Below are positions 7,885-16,717 of a DNA stretch of 64,000 nucleotides, in pieces (the first letter of the stretch is position 1; each line of letters opens with the position of its first letter). The notes under the pieces are model-generated. The model had not been told where the DNA came from and did no database searches. It saw only the letters and a list, made by a program, of their open reading frames with translations. The position numbers and the translations under genes are program-made. The stretch lies in the NCBI GenBank assembly GCA_965242785.1, contig CBDETA010000004.1:806001-870000 (forward strand), given 5' to 3'. This stretch comes from Maricaulis sp965242785 (lineage in GTDB: Bacteria; Pseudomonadota; Alphaproteobacteria; Caulobacterales; Maricaulaceae).

Positions 7885-9173
7885 GACGGGTCGCTTTCCT
7901 GCGCGGCGGCTTCATCCGCCAGGCTCTGGCGCAAGCGGGTCAGACGCCGATTGACGTCCTGTCGTGCGCGGGCGGCGATCAGCCAGTCCCGTGCCGCATC
8001 CAGGGCTGCGCCGTCGAGCTGTTCGGTGAGGGTGATCGCAGCATCGAGATTGGTCTCGGCCAGCCGCTGTTCAGCAAGTGCGGTCAGCGCCAGGGGGCCG
8101 GCGGCGTCCTCGGCGCTGTTGGTCTGACGCACGGCGATAAGGCCGAAGAAGATGCGTCCGGGGCCAGCGGCGTCACGGATGGCGGACCCCGGATAATCGG
8201 CTCGCAACTGGTCAAAGGTCGGGACGCCGGCGCGGGCTACGGATGCCAGGGCCTCCAGATCCGCATTGCCGCGCCAGACACGGGCCAGGGCGGCACGTTC
8301 CGCCTCAAAGCCTTCGTCAGTCATCGCAATCTCGCGCAGGGCGCTGAGGGCGAGTGCCCGCGCCGCCAACTGCCGGGCCGAGGCTGAGCCCTCCGGGCGC
8401 TGGGTGGCCGCGGCACTGGCGTCGGCGGCTTCGGTCTGCGCCGAGCGGGCCAGGCGTTCCGCGTTTTCCAGCGCTGTCTGCAACCGGGCGATTTCGCCTT
8501 CCAGCGAATCGATCCGCGGTGTCGGGTCGGCAAAATCAGGTCCGGCGGCGGGCGCCTGCGACGGGGCTGTTTCCAGCGCGACCAGCCGCGCCGTGAAGTC
8601 CTGCAGGATCTGCGGGTCGACCCCGCCGGCAGAGGCCTGCTGAGCGGCATCCACGGCCTGCGAGGCCAGCGCTGCGTTGCGCTCGACCCCGGTTTCAAGA
8701 GCAGCCAGCCGTGCCTCGATGGCCGTGAGATCGACGGGCTCGGAGGGGGAAGCGATTGTCGCAGATGCGCTCTCAAGCGCCGACAGACGGGCCTCCACGG
8801 CACTCAGGTCGACCGGTGTCCCCGTGGCGGGAGCCGGAAGATTGTCGATCCGGCGATTGAGTTCCGCCAGCGCAGCTCTTGCCTCGTTGTCGGCTACAAC
8901 ATTGTCCGCGGCTTCCAAAGTCGTCAGTCGGTCCTGGAAGCCGGCCAAGGCTTCGGAAATGTTTGTGTTTTCGTCCGAGGCAGGTGCAGACAAGACGGTA
9001 TGCACGGCATAGCCGGCCGCGCCGCCTCCTGCGGTCGACAGCAGGAAAACGGTGATCAGGGACAGCCAGCCGGGACCGCGGCGCGAAGGCTTGCGTCCTT
9101 CGGCGGAATCCGTTGCCGGCTCGAACTCGGCATCGACGGGTTCGGGGTCGAGGGTATCGTTCGGGTCAGCCAT
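7881..9173 (-). CDS. mic60: Alphaproteobacterial Mic60 (mitofilin) homologue
   Basis: This 430-residue protein has an acidic N-terminus, one transmembrane helix (about residues 36-58, with a GGGAAGY turn), a long Ala/Glu-rich coiled-coil region (about 75-290), and a C-terminal helical part with the mitofilin-like stretch around LTALAEQRLAETNLDAA. Mic60 is the core of MICOS at mitochondrial crista junctions, and alphaproteobacterial homologues shape intracytoplasmic membranes. Its place between hemD and hemY is the known genomic signature of the bacterial gene and supports the call. Start ATG 9173 lies 33 bases after the hemD stop. Confidence 0.85.
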   Translation of the reverse strand: MADPNDTLDPEPVDAEFEPATDSAEGRKPSRRGPGWLSLITVFLLSTAGGGAAGYAVHTVLSAPASDENTNISEALAGFQDRLTTLEAADNVVADNEARAALAELNRRIDNLPAPATGTPVDLSAVEARLSALESASATIASPSEPVDLTAIEARLAALETGVERNAALASQAVDAAQQASAGGVDPQILQDFTARLVALETAPSQAPAAGPDFADPTPRIDSLEGEIARLQTALENAERLARSAQTEAADASAAATQRPEGSASARQLAARALALSALREIAMTDEGFEAERAALARVWRGNADLEALASVARAGVPTFDQLRADYPGSAIRDAAGPGRIFFGLIAVRQTNSAEDAAGPLALTALAEQRLAETNLDAAITLTEQLDGAALDAARDWLIAARARQDVNRRLTRLRQSLADEAAAQESDPS

Positions 9174-9206
9174 GTCGGCCCATGATTCGCGTGGGTTTGG
9201 CCCAGC

Positions 9207-9944
9207 TTAGGACGCGTTGGACGCCCGCGCCAGTTCGGAACTTTCGTCGAGCAGGCCCAGCAGCGCCTCCTCATTGGGAGCCGGTGCGGCGATGAGGGCG
9301 CCGAAGCCTGCTCCGTCCAGCGGTTCCAGACATTTCTGCGAAATTCCGAAGACCGTAACCGAACCGAGCCAGTGGTGCAGTCCGAACTTCCGCAACAGGT
9401 CGAGGAAGGTTTTCGCTCCGCGGGGGGAATGCACCAGAACCGAGACCGGGGCTCCGGAAACGATGGCAGCGATGGCCTCCTCACCCAGCATGTCCACCGG
9501 AACGGCACCGTAGCCGATGGCATCGCGAACCTTGAACCCCTCGGGGCGCAGTGCGGCGGCAATGTCGCCGGCGACGTGAATGCCGCGAATGTGGAGGAGC
9601 TCGCCCTTGTCCGGTCGCGTCTTGTGCTTGATCAGCTCGACCAGGTCCGAACTGGTTCCCTGGGCCGAATGGACCTTTTTGAACCCGATGCTGCGTGCGG
9701 TTGCGGCTGTGCTGTCACCGACGGCAAAAACGGTGATGTCCCGCTCGTCGCGGCGCGGACCCCAGGCGCGGACCCCGTTGGCGCTGGTAAAGATCAGGGC
9801 TTGCACATCGGTCAGGTCGACATCGATCCGGGCCCGGAAATTGATGTCCAGGACGGGGGAAATGATGGGGTCAATGCCCATCTCTCTCAGACCGGAAGCC
9901 GTGCGTTCGGCACCGGGCCAACCGCGTGTGACCAGCACTGTCAT
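9207..9944 (-). CDS. hemD: Uroporphyrinogen-III synthase
   Basis: HemD closes hydroxymethylbilane to uroporphyrinogen III with inversion of ring D, in the cytosol. The 245-residue product has the two-domain HemD layout, with motifs VLVTRGWPGAERT at the start, ALIFTSANGVRA near residue 50 and VLVHSPRGAKTF near residue 165. The family is weakly conserved, so the position directly after hemC (ATGA overlap) is a strong part of the evidence. The length is normal. Confidence 0.93.
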   Translation of the reverse strand: MTVLVTRGWPGAERTASGLREMGIDPIISPVLDINFRARIDVDLTDVQALIFTSANGVRAWGPRRDERDITVFAVGDSTAATARSIGFKKVHSAQGTSSDLVELIKHKTRPDKGELLHIRGIHVAGDIAAALRPEGFKVRDAIGYGAVPVDMLGEEAIAAIVSGAPVSVLVHSPRGAKTFLDLLRKFGLHHWLGSVTVFGISQKCLEPLDGAGFGALIAAPAPNEEALLGLLDESSELARASNAS

Positions 9945-10906
9945 GCCCTTCCCAATGCCCTTTCCAGCTGATCGCCGGCGCGGTCCCGAACGGCCTGCCC
10001 CAGAGCCTGACCGGCCATTTCCGCGGCATGTCGCGTGAGCTTGGTCATGTCCAGATGCATGTTTTCCCGCCAGCGTACCTGACCATCAGGAGTCAGGACT
10101 TCGCCAATGAAATCCATTGATTCATTATTAAGATGTGCGGCGATCGGCGTTCGGCAAGAGCCGTCCAGCGTTTTGAGGAAAGCGCGCTCGGCCGTGATGG
10201 CCAGCGCCGAAGGCTCATGGTTCAGCGCGGTGAGCCAGGTTTGGGCGTCGGCATCGTCGGCACGGGCGGCCACGCCGATCACGCCCTGGGCAGCAGCCGG
10301 CAGCATTTCTGCCGGGTCGAGTGGCGCCGCCTCGGCCTCGGCACGACCGAGGCGTTTCAGTCCGGCCCGGGCCAGAAAGGTGGCATAGACGGTTCCATCG
10401 CGAAGCTTGCCCAGCCGGGTATCGACATTGCCGCGCAGGGGAATGACCTTCAGGTCCGGGCGACGGTGCAGCAATTGCGCCTGGCGGCGCAGGCTGGCGG
10501 TGCCGATGACGGCCCCCTCGGGCAGGTCGACGATCCGGGTCTCGCCCTGGCGGGCCAACAGCATGTCGCGCGGATCTTCGCGTTCCAACAGCGCACCCAG
10601 AACCAGCCCGTCGGGCAGTTCGGTCGGGACATCCTTCATGGAGTGCACGGCGAACGTTGCCTCGCCGGCCAGTTGGGCCTCGTCGATTTCCTTGGTGAAC
10701 AGGCCCTTCCCGCCAGCTTCCAGCAAGGTGCGGTCCTGGATCCGGTCGCCGGTCGAGACAAGGCCGAGAATGGGAAACAGGGCTTTGCCCTCAATCGTGT
10801 CCAGGCCGCAGGCCCTGATCAGCAAGGCCTGGACATGCTGCGCCTGCCACAGGGCGAGGGGGGATTTTCGGGTGGCAATCGGCTGGGGCTTGGACGGCGG
10901 CTTCAC
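9941..10906 (-). CDS. hemC: Porphobilinogen deaminase (hydroxymethylbilane synthase)
   Basis: HemC polymerises four porphobilinogens to hydroxymethylbilane. The 321-residue product has IATRKSPLALWQA, STGDRIQD, GKGLFTKEID, HSMKDVPTELP, GTASLRRQAQL and the cofactor-attachment site LDGSCRTP, with Cys251 carrying the dipyrromethane. The start codon is GTG at 10906, with only a weak ribosome site. It is the first gene of hemC-hemD-mic60-hemY and lies 36 bases from the divergent tsaD, so both promoters must sit in a very short region. Confidence 0.96.
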   Translation of the reverse strand: MKPPSKPQPIATRKSPLALWQAQHVQALLIRACGLDTIEGKALFPILGLVSTGDRIQDRTLLEAGGKGLFTKEIDEAQLAGEATFAVHSMKDVPTELPDGLVLGALLEREDPRDMLLARQGETRIVDLPEGAVIGTASLRRQAQLLHRRPDLKVIPLRGNVDTRLGKLRDGTVYATFLARAGLKRLGRAEAEAAPLDPAEMLPAAAQGVIGVAARADDADAQTWLTALNHEPSALAITAERAFLKTLDGSCRTPIAAHLNNESMDFIGEVLTPDGQVRWRENMHLDMTKLTRHAAEMAGQALGQAVRDRAGDQLERALGRA

Positions 10907-10942
10907 GTTGCAGGATCCCGGACTAAAGGCTATCGGTCAGCC

Positions 10943-12076
10943 ATGGACTTAGCCCCCCCATCCCCTTCCACGCAACCAGGCGCGCTGATCGTGCTGGGAC
11001 TGGAGTCCAGCTGCGATGAGAGCGCGGCTGCGATCCTGCGTCGTGATGAAGCCGGCCGTATCGAAGTTCTGGCCGATCTGGTGCTGGGCCAGACCGAGGC
11101 CCACGCGCCCTTTGGAGGCGTTGTGCCGGAGATTGCCGCGCGTGCGCATGCCGAGGCGATGGACGGGCTGGCCGCGCAGGCGCTTGAGGCGGCCGGGCTG
11201 GATATCAGCCAGCTCGACGGGATCGCCGCAACGTCCGGGCCGGGGCTGATTGGCGGCGTGATGGCAGCATTGATGACCGCCAAGGGATTGGCACTGGGTG
11301 CCGGAAAGCCTCTCATTGCCGTCAATCATCTGGAAGGCCATGCGCTGTCGCCGCGGCTCAGCGAGACACTCGACTTTCCCTATCTGCTCCTGCTGGTCTC
11401 CGGCGGGCACACGCAATTGCTGGTCGCGGAGGCTGTCGGCCGCTATCGCCGGCTGGGGTCCACACTGGATGATGCCGCGGGAGAGGCCTTCGACAAGACC
11501 GCCAAGGTACTGGGGCTGGGCTTTCCCGGCGGGCCGGCACTGGAACGCTGTGCCCGGCAAGGCGATGCAAGCCGCTTTGATCTGCCGGTTCCGCTGAAGG
11601 GGCGGCCGGGGTGCGATTTTTCCTTTGCAGGCCTGAAGACGGCGGCACGGCAGATCTGGGACGGGCTGGAACAGCCCAATGAGCAGGACCGGGCCGACCT
11701 GGCCGCCAGTGTTCAGTCCGCCATTGCCAATGCGCTGGCTTCCCGGACCCGGCGGGCCATGCAGGCTTTTGCCGATGACTATCGTGAAGTGCCGCGCCCA
11801 CGGCCCTTGGTCGTGGCGGGCGGCGTGGCGGCCAACAAGACGGTGCGGCAGGCGCTCGAGCGCGCGGCTGCGGATGAGGGCTTCACCCTGATTGCGCCGC
11901 CGATGAAATGGTGCACCGACAATGCCGCCATGATCGCCCTGGCCGGGTTGGAAAAACTGGCCCGGGGTGAGGCCGATGGCCTGGACGCGCCGGCGCGGGC
12001 GCGCTGGCCTTTGGACGCAGCTTCGGCCAAGCTCGATCCGGCAATCGGATCCGGACGGAAAGGACCCAAGGCGTGA
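10943..12076 (+). CDS. tsaD: tRNA N6-adenosine threonylcarbamoyltransferase TsaD
   Basis: TsaD transfers the threonylcarbamoyl group to A37 of ANN-decoding tRNAs, working with TsaB and TsaE. The 377-residue product has GLESSCDESAAAI at the N-terminus, the metal site NHLEGH (H129, H133), the LVSGGHTQL loop, GEAFDKTAKVLGL, and the C-terminal GGVAANK and CTDNAAMIA motifs. The frame continues upstream within the hemC region on the other strand; ATG 10943 fits the family start. The gene overlaps gpsA by GTGA. TsaE, a partner, is encoded elsewhere in this window (44050-44514). Confidence 0.97.
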   Translation: MDLAPPSPSTQPGALIVLGLESSCDESAAAILRRDEAGRIEVLADLVLGQTEAHAPFGGVVPEIAARAHAEAMDGLAAQALEAAGLDISQLDGIAATSGPGLIGGVMAALMTAKGLALGAGKPLIAVNHLEGHALSPRLSETLDFPYLLLLVSGGHTQLLVAEAVGRYRRLGSTLDDAAGEAFDKTAKVLGLGFPGGPALERCARQGDASRFDLPVPLKGRPGCDFSFAGLKTAARQIWDGLEQPNEQDRADLAASVQSAIANALASRTRRAMQAFADDYREVPRPRPLVVAGGVAANKTVRQALERAAADEGFTLIAPPMKWCTDNAAMIALAGLEKLARGEADGLDAPARARWPLDAASAKLDPAIGSGRKGPKA

Positions 12077-13074
12077 GCGAATTCCAGCATATCGGTGTGA
12101 TTGGCGCAGGGGCCTGGGGCACGGCACTGGCCCAGACGGCTGCCAAGGCCGGCCGTGATGTGACGATCTGGTCTTTCGAACAAGACGTGGCCGACGCCAT
12201 CAACAACCGGCACGAAAACACGATCTATCTGCCGGACGTTCCCCTGTCCCCGGCCGTCGGCGCGGTGACCGCGATCTCCGATCTGGATGCCTGTGATGCC
12301 ATTCTGGCCGTCGCGCCGGCGCAACATTTGCGACGGGTGCTGGAGAGCTTCCTGCCCTATGCCCGGCCGCGGCTTCCGATCGTGCTGTGCGCCAAGGGTA
12401 TCGAGCAATCCTCGCTGTCGCTGATGACCGATGTTCTGGGAGAGACCATTCCCAAGGCGCTTCCGGCGGTCCTGTCCGGACCCAGTTTCGCCATTGACAC
12501 CGCACAAGGCCTGCCCACGGCAGTGACGCTGGCCTGCGCGGATGAAGCGGTCGGAAACCAGCTGATCGAAGCCCTGGGCACCAGCCGGTTCCGGCCCTAT
12601 CTCGCCACAGATCTGACCGGCGCCGAGATCGGCGGCGCGGTGAAGAATGTGCTGGCGATAGCCTGCGGCATCTCCGAAGGGCGTGAACTGGGCAAGTCGG
12701 CCCATGCGGCCCTGATCTCGCGCGGTTTCGCTGAAATGACGCGGTTGGCCCTGGCGATGGGGGGCAAGCGGGAGACGCTGGCCGGCCTGTGCGGTCTGGG
12801 TGACCTGGTGCTCACCTGTTCTTCGCCCCAATCGCGCAACATGTCCTGCGGCCTTGCGCTGGGGCGCGGTGTCAGCCTGGCGGACATCATGGCCAGCCGG
12901 AAGGCGGTGACCGAAGGTGTCGCCAGCGCGCCGGCCGTCGTGGCATTGGCCCAGCGGCATGGCGTCGACATGCCGATCTGCCAGGCCGTGGATGACATTC
13001 TGGCCGGACGCATCAGCGTCGAGGCTGCGATCGAGGCGCTGTTGGCGCGCCCCTTCACGCTGGAGACCGCCTGA
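12073..13074 (+). CDS. gpsA: Glycerol-3-phosphate dehydrogenase [NAD(P)+]
   Basis: GpsA reduces dihydroxyacetone phosphate to sn-glycerol 3-phosphate, the backbone for phospholipids, in the cytosol. The 333-residue product has the dinucleotide-binding GAGAWGTALA, the LCAKGIE and SGPSFA loops, the catalytic-region sequence GGAVKNVLAIACGI, and GLGDLVLTC. Translation begins at GTG 12073, which overlaps the tsaD stop. The gene ends in TGATG overlapping the next ORF. The length is normal. Confidence 0.97.
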   Translation: MSEFQHIGVIGAGAWGTALAQTAAKAGRDVTIWSFEQDVADAINNRHENTIYLPDVPLSPAVGAVTAISDLDACDAILAVAPAQHLRRVLESFLPYARPRLPIVLCAKGIEQSSLSLMTDVLGETIPKALPAVLSGPSFAIDTAQGLPTAVTLACADEAVGNQLIEALGTSRFRPYLATDLTGAEIGGAVKNVLAIACGISEGRELGKSAHAALISRGFAEMTRLALAMGGKRETLAGLCGLGDLVLTCSSPQSRNMSCGLALGRGVSLADIMASRKAVTEGVASAPAVVALAQRHGVDMPICQAVDDILAGRISVEAAIEALLARPFTLETA

Positions 13075-13370
13075 TGCTCTTCATGGTTCACACCTGGGAC
13101 AAGGCGGGGGCGCTGGATGTGCGCATGGCCAATCGCGACGCCCATATCGCCTGGCTGAAGGCGGCGGGCGACAAGGTAAAAGCCGCCGGTCCCTGGCTGG
13201 ATGAGGCCGGAGACATGGCAGGTTCGTTGCTGATCATCGAGGCGGCTGACCGGCCGGCGCTGGATGCCTGGCTGGCCCAGGATCCCTATCAGTCGGCCGG
13301 CCTGTTCGAGCGGGTCGAGGTCGCGCCCTATCGCTGGGTCTTCAACCCGCCACCTTCCACAATCGCATGA
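13074..13370 (+). CDS. YciI-like protein
   Basis: The 98-residue protein fits the YciI family (ferredoxin-like dimeric alpha/beta fold). It has a His in RDAHIAWLK, and a GSLLIIEAADR strand and the DPYQSAGLFERVEV segment typical of the C-terminal half. YciI-like proteins are small cytoplasmic enzymes or domains of largely unknown reaction. The start overlaps the gpsA stop (TGATG) and the stop overlaps the Rieske gene (ATGA), so it sits in the tsaD-gpsA operon. Confidence 0.85.
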   Translation: MLFMVHTWDKAGALDVRMANRDAHIAWLKAAGDKVKAAGPWLDEAGDMAGSLLIIEAADRPALDAWLAQDPYQSAGLFERVEVAPYRWVFNPPPSTIA

Positions 13371-13702
13371 GGCCGGTTCCGCCCGCCGGGATGCGTCTTG
13401 CCCGGCTCGATGATCTTCCTGACCCGGGTGCCCGTGCGGCTGGCTGGGAGGGCGGTGCTGTCCTGCTGGTCCGACGCGGGCAGGAGGTTACGGCCTGGAC
13501 AAATCTGTGTCCGCACGCCGCGCTGCCCCTGACTCTGCCGGACGGGCGCGGCCTGTTGCACAAGGCGCAGACGCTGGTTTGCCCGGTGCACGGGGCCAGC
13601 TTTGATGCAGGCACAGGCGAATGCACCGGCGGGCCGGCCGCCGGGGGGCGGCTGCGTCCGGTTCCCGTCGAACTCGTCGACGGCGAAATTCGCGCGCTCT
13701 GA
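13367..13702 (+). CDS. Small Rieske [2Fe-2S] ferredoxin
   Basis: A 111-residue soluble Rieske protein. The cluster ligands are C48-x-H50 (LCPHA) and C72-x2-H75 (CPVHGASFD), followed by the TGECTGGPA segment. This is the short NirD/ferredoxin type used to feed electrons to oxygenases or reductases; no partner enzyme is nearby. It is the last gene of the tsaD-gpsA-yciI unit, with an ATGA overlap. The convergent lipoprotein gene begins one base beyond its stop. Confidence 0.88.
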   Translation: MRPVPPAGMRLARLDDLPDPGARAAGWEGGAVLLVRRGQEVTAWTNLCPHAALPLTLPDGRGLLHKAQTLVCPVHGASFDAGTGECTGGPAAGGRLRPVPVELVDGEIRAL

Positions 13703-13703
13703 C

Positions 13704-14192
13704 CTAGTTTTCCGGCGTTTCTGTCGCGCTGGCGTCGATTTCGGCCTGGACCCGGGCGGCGGCCTCCGCGAGCGGGCGACCGATCTCGTTCGGGCGAACG
13801 ACAGCGCAGAACGTGCCATCGCGCGAACGGTGGTAGATCACCTCATCCGTCGCGTAGTCGTGCTGCTCGCCCGCAGCGCGGAAGAAGGCGGCACCGGCAT
13901 CGTCGATGATGGCGCGGTGTTCTGCGCTCAGGGCGGCGATTGCGAATTCGTGGTCCGCCGGGGCGCCATCCAGATTGTGCGATACGCGGACAATCCCGGA
14001 AGGGCCACGTTCGATCAGGGTCTGACCGGCTTCCAGCAGGGCCGAGGGCGTATCGGTGAAGCAGGCCTCGGACGTGGCCAGATTGTCTTCGCTGAAAACG
14101 GACGGCGCGACGGTCGTGGCGGCCTCAGGTTCGGAACAGGCGGCGACCAGCGCAATGGCTGACAGGGCGGGAAGGGCAATCCAGGCTTTCAT
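13704..14192 (-). CDS. Hypothetical lipoprotein
   Basis: A 162-residue protein with a clear lipoprotein signal (lipobox VAAC, Cys19) and no family that I recognise. The mature part contains two further cysteines (in EACFTD and TFCAVV), an Arg-rich YHRSRDGTF strand and an acidic C-terminus. It is probably anchored to a periplasmic membrane face. It stands alone and convergent with the Rieske gene. Confidence 0.6.
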   Translation of the reverse strand: MKAWIALPALSAIALVAACSEPEAATTVAPSVFSEDNLATSEACFTDTPSALLEAGQTLIERGPSGIVRVSHNLDGAPADHEFAIAALSAEHRAIIDDAGAAFFRAAGEQHDYATDEVIYHRSRDGTFCAVVRPNEIGRPLAEAAARVQAEIDASATETPEN

Positions 14193-14275
14193 TTCGAAAT
14201 CCCCCGAAGCTACGCATCACGGCTGGCGTATACCCAGCGGGCCGCCCAGCGTGAAATGAATGTTTTGTGTCGCGA

Positions 14276-14827
14276 TCAGTTTTCCAGCCGCAGCTTGAGC
14301 CGATGCAGGGCTTCGCGCCACTGTGATTTCCAATGCTCGCACGCCTGTGCGTTCGCCACGCCTTCATGCGAGAGCGAGATCTGGACTTTGGACCCGTCCT
14401 TGACCGTCAGCCAGACGGCGATGCGTCCGCCTTCGGACCAGCTTCCGTTGACGGATTTGCCCGGGGTCCCGCTCGTGCGCTCAAAAACGCCTTCAGGCCC
14501 CCACTCGGCAAAATCCGGAAGTTCAAAGGCTTTTTCGACCTCAATCGCGGGCGCCTTGATGGTCTTGGAGGCTGACGCCTGATACTTGCCATCGGCGCAG
14601 GCACGCTGGTGCGGATCCCGGCGATCGGTCATCATTTCCCAGCTGCCGGACACCATTTGCGCCCACCAACCAGACAGGCCCCGTTCTTCGTGAAGGCGTC
14701 GGGCCAGTGTGGTGTGATCAAGATCGCCCGCCCAGGCGTCCAGGTCTGCGCGCCACTCAGCCCAGTCCTTGCCGGTGGCCTTGCGGACCGCCTGGTCCGA
14801 GATGTTCGGGGTCCAGGCGTCTGTCAT
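14276..14827 (-). CDS. DUF4287-like plus SRPBCC-fold protein
   Basis: A 183-residue cytoplasmic protein in two parts. The N-terminal 75 residues are helical, with KATGKDWAEWRADLDAW and GLSGWWAQMV typical of DUF4287-like domains. The rest looks like an AHSA1/START-related SRPBCC domain (KTIKAPAIEVEKAF and the late SHEGVANAQACEHWKSQW helix). Such fusions are common in alphaproteobacteria and not characterised. The ATG abuts the stop of the creatininase-like gene with no gap, so the two are probably co-transcribed. Confidence 0.7.
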   Translation of the reverse strand: MTDAWTPNISDQAVRKATGKDWAEWRADLDAWAGDLDHTTLARRLHEERGLSGWWAQMVSGSWEMMTDRRDPHQRACADGKYQASASKTIKAPAIEVEKAFELPDFAEWGPEGVFERTSGTPGKSVNGSWSEGGRIAVWLTVKDGSKVQISLSHEGVANAQACEHWKSQWREALHRLKLRLEN

Positions 14828-15589
14828 TTATTCGGCGGCCTGTGCAAGGGGTTGTGTGCCGAAGAAGTCGGACAGCTCGGCGATCAGCGCCGCGCTGGCG
14901 GTCTTGACCAGCTGCTTGCCCTTCTCCGGGGTGGCTTGAGACGGGTCGGAGCCGATGCGGCCGTCGGGGAAGTTTTTGCGGTAGTCGGCGGCGTCGGTGA
15001 AACTGCCGGTCGGGGCGATCTTGGGGATCATTTCGACGTTTTTGATGGCGTGGGGATGGGCATAGTAGGTGACCGAGACTTCCGACGCCGTTGCGTGCAG
15101 GCCTTCCCCGACAGGGAAAAGCTGGCGGCTCAACTCACCGATGCCGGCCAGCTCCCACCAGTTGCGTTGCTGAAGACGCACGGGACAGGGCGCGGCGTCG
15201 AGCGAAAAGTTGGCGTAATATTCCGCAAAGGCGGCGTTGATCGTGGTGATGTTTCCGCCATGCCCATTGAGAAAATAGATGCGCTGGAAGCCATGCCGCG
15301 TGAGACTTTCGACCCAATCATTGAGGGCGGCGATCATGGTCGAGGGACGCAGGGTCATGGAGCCGGCGAAACCCAGGTGATGCTGGGCGATACCGACATT
15401 GAAGGTCGGCCCGACCAGAAAGCCACTGGTGGCCCCGGCTTCGGCGGCGATCACTTCGGGGCAGATGGCATCGGTGCCGACCAGACCGTTGGGGCCGTGC
15501 TGTTCGGTCGAGCCGATCGGGATGACAATCCCTCGGCAGCGCTTGAGGTAGGCTTCGACTTCCGGCCAGGCGGCATGGTGCAGAAGCAT
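14828..15589 (-). CDS. Creatininase-family metal amidohydrolase
   Basis: The 253-residue product has the family signature IPIGSTEQHGPNGLVGTD near residues 23-40 and the FLNGHGGN loop near 107-114, which together supply the binuclear metal ligands. Members hydrolyse creatinine, formamides (MftE-like, ArfB) or related cyclic amides; the substrate is not evident. The frame is open further upstream, but GGGGAGATCC sits just before ATG 15589, which gives the usual family N-terminus. It is followed without a gap by the DUF4287-like gene. Confidence 0.9.
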   Translation of the reverse strand: MLLHHAAWPEVEAYLKRCRGIVIPIGSTEQHGPNGLVGTDAICPEVIAAEAGATSGFLVGPTFNVGIAQHHLGFAGSMTLRPSTMIAALNDWVESLTRHGFQRIYFLNGHGGNITTINAAFAEYYANFSLDAAPCPVRLQQRNWWELAGIGELSRQLFPVGEGLHATASEVSVTYYAHPHAIKNVEMIPKIAPTGSFTDAADYRKNFPDGRIGSDPSQATPEKGKQLVKTASAALIAELSDFFGTQPLAQAAE

Positions 15590-15657
15590 GTGGATCTCCC
15601 CGACATGTGTTTGACAGGGAGCTAAACCGGCTGCGGCGTCGGGCGCAAGTGGGCGTG

Positions 15658-15738
15658 CTAGTCGCGCCGGCTTTCGCGGCGATAGAGATAGGCAGCGGCG
15701 GCGGACAGCAGGGCTGCGAATGCCAGGATGAAGTGCAT
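15658..15738 (-). CDS. 26-residue single-helix membrane peptide
   Basis: A very short ORF starts at ATG 15738, preceded by GGGGGAGAcc at ideal spacing, and stops with TAG at 15658. The product (MHFILAFAALLSAAAAYLYR followed by a basic RESRRD tail) is one hydrophobic helix with a positive C-terminus, so its N-terminus should face out. It lies 68 bases upstream of the creatininase-like gene on the same strand. Support comes from the strong ribosome site and sensible topology only. Confidence 0.55.
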   Translation of the reverse strand: MHFILAFAALLSAAAAYLYRRESRRD

Positions 15739-15949
15739 GGTCTCCCCCACCGGTCGGATTGATTGCCGGTCTTTCATCGCGACACTGGCTCAAAACTCCT
15801 GATTAACCGTAAAGGCCAGCGTGCCGCACGGCGGGCCCCGTTACCCGGCCGTCACATCCGTCACGGCGACGTGACTTGTTCGCGAGCGCCACCCTCTCGC
15901 ATGATCCGGCGCGATTGTTTTAAGCGTCTGACCGTATCGGGAGGGGATA

Positions 15950-16705
15950 ATGCGCAGACTGATCACGGCCGTTGCGGCCATTGCACTGGTGACGGCCGCT
16001 GGCTTCGCGCAGGACGTGGAGCCGATGCCCCAGAGCCTCGAGAATGCGCTCGCCGACGAGACGCGCCCGGAGCGCGAACGCCAGCAGGACGTCAACCGCC
16101 ATCCTGCCGATGTGCTGCTGTTTGCCGGCCTGGAGCATGGCTGGCGTGTGGCCGACATCGCGGCCGGGTCGGGCTATTATTCGCGCGTGCTGTCGACCGC
16201 GGTAGGCCCGGACGGCCATGTCTATGCCCACAACCCGACCTGGGTTGCCGAGCGTTTTCCCGAGCCGAACGCCGAACTGGGTGCACTGGCGTCCGAGCGC
16301 GTCAACATGACCCATGCCGTGTCTTCGACCGAGGCCTTCTCGGCGGACATCGATGCACCTCTGGATGCGGTGTTCATGGTGCTTTTCTACCATGACACGG
16401 CCTATGACGGCACGGATCGAGCGGCGATGAACCAGGCCGTTTATGATGCGCTGCGTCCGGGCGGCATCTATCTGGTGATTGACCATCACGCGCCGGAAGG
16501 CACCGGCATCGAGCATGCCAACACCACGCACCGGATCGAGGCGGGCGTGGTGCAGGCCGACGTACTGGCAGCCGGCTTCGTGCTGGACGCGGAGAGCGAC
16601 ATGCTGGCCAATCCGGACGACCCCCGGGACATTTCGGTCTTTGCCCCGGAGATCCGTCGTCAGACGGACCGTTTCGTCTATCGTTTCCGCAAGCCGGAGA
16701 TGTAG
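15950..16705 (+). CDS. Exported SAM-methyltransferase-like protein (COG4798 type)
   Basis: A 251-residue protein with a cleavable signal peptide (cut expected after GFA near residue 20) in front of a Rossmann methyltransferase core. Motif I is VADIAAGSGYYSRVL, and the later strands are LDAVFMVLFYHD and LRPGGIYLVIDHH. COG4798 proteins show this odd combination. SAM is not normally available in the periplasm, so the domain may bind another ligand or methylate before export. GGGAGGGG precedes ATG 15950. It is convergent with the chemoreceptor gene. Confidence 0.82.
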   Translation: MRRLITAVAAIALVTAAGFAQDVEPMPQSLENALADETRPERERQQDVNRHPADVLLFAGLEHGWRVADIAAGSGYYSRVLSTAVGPDGHVYAHNPTWVAERFPEPNAELGALASERVNMTHAVSSTEAFSADIDAPLDAVFMVLFYHDTAYDGTDRAAMNQAVYDALRPGGIYLVIDHHAPEGTGIEHANTTHRIEAGVVQADVLAAGFVLDAESDMLANPDDPRDISVFAPEIRRQTDRFVYRFRKPEM

Positions 16706-16717
16706 GCCGGGCCGGCC

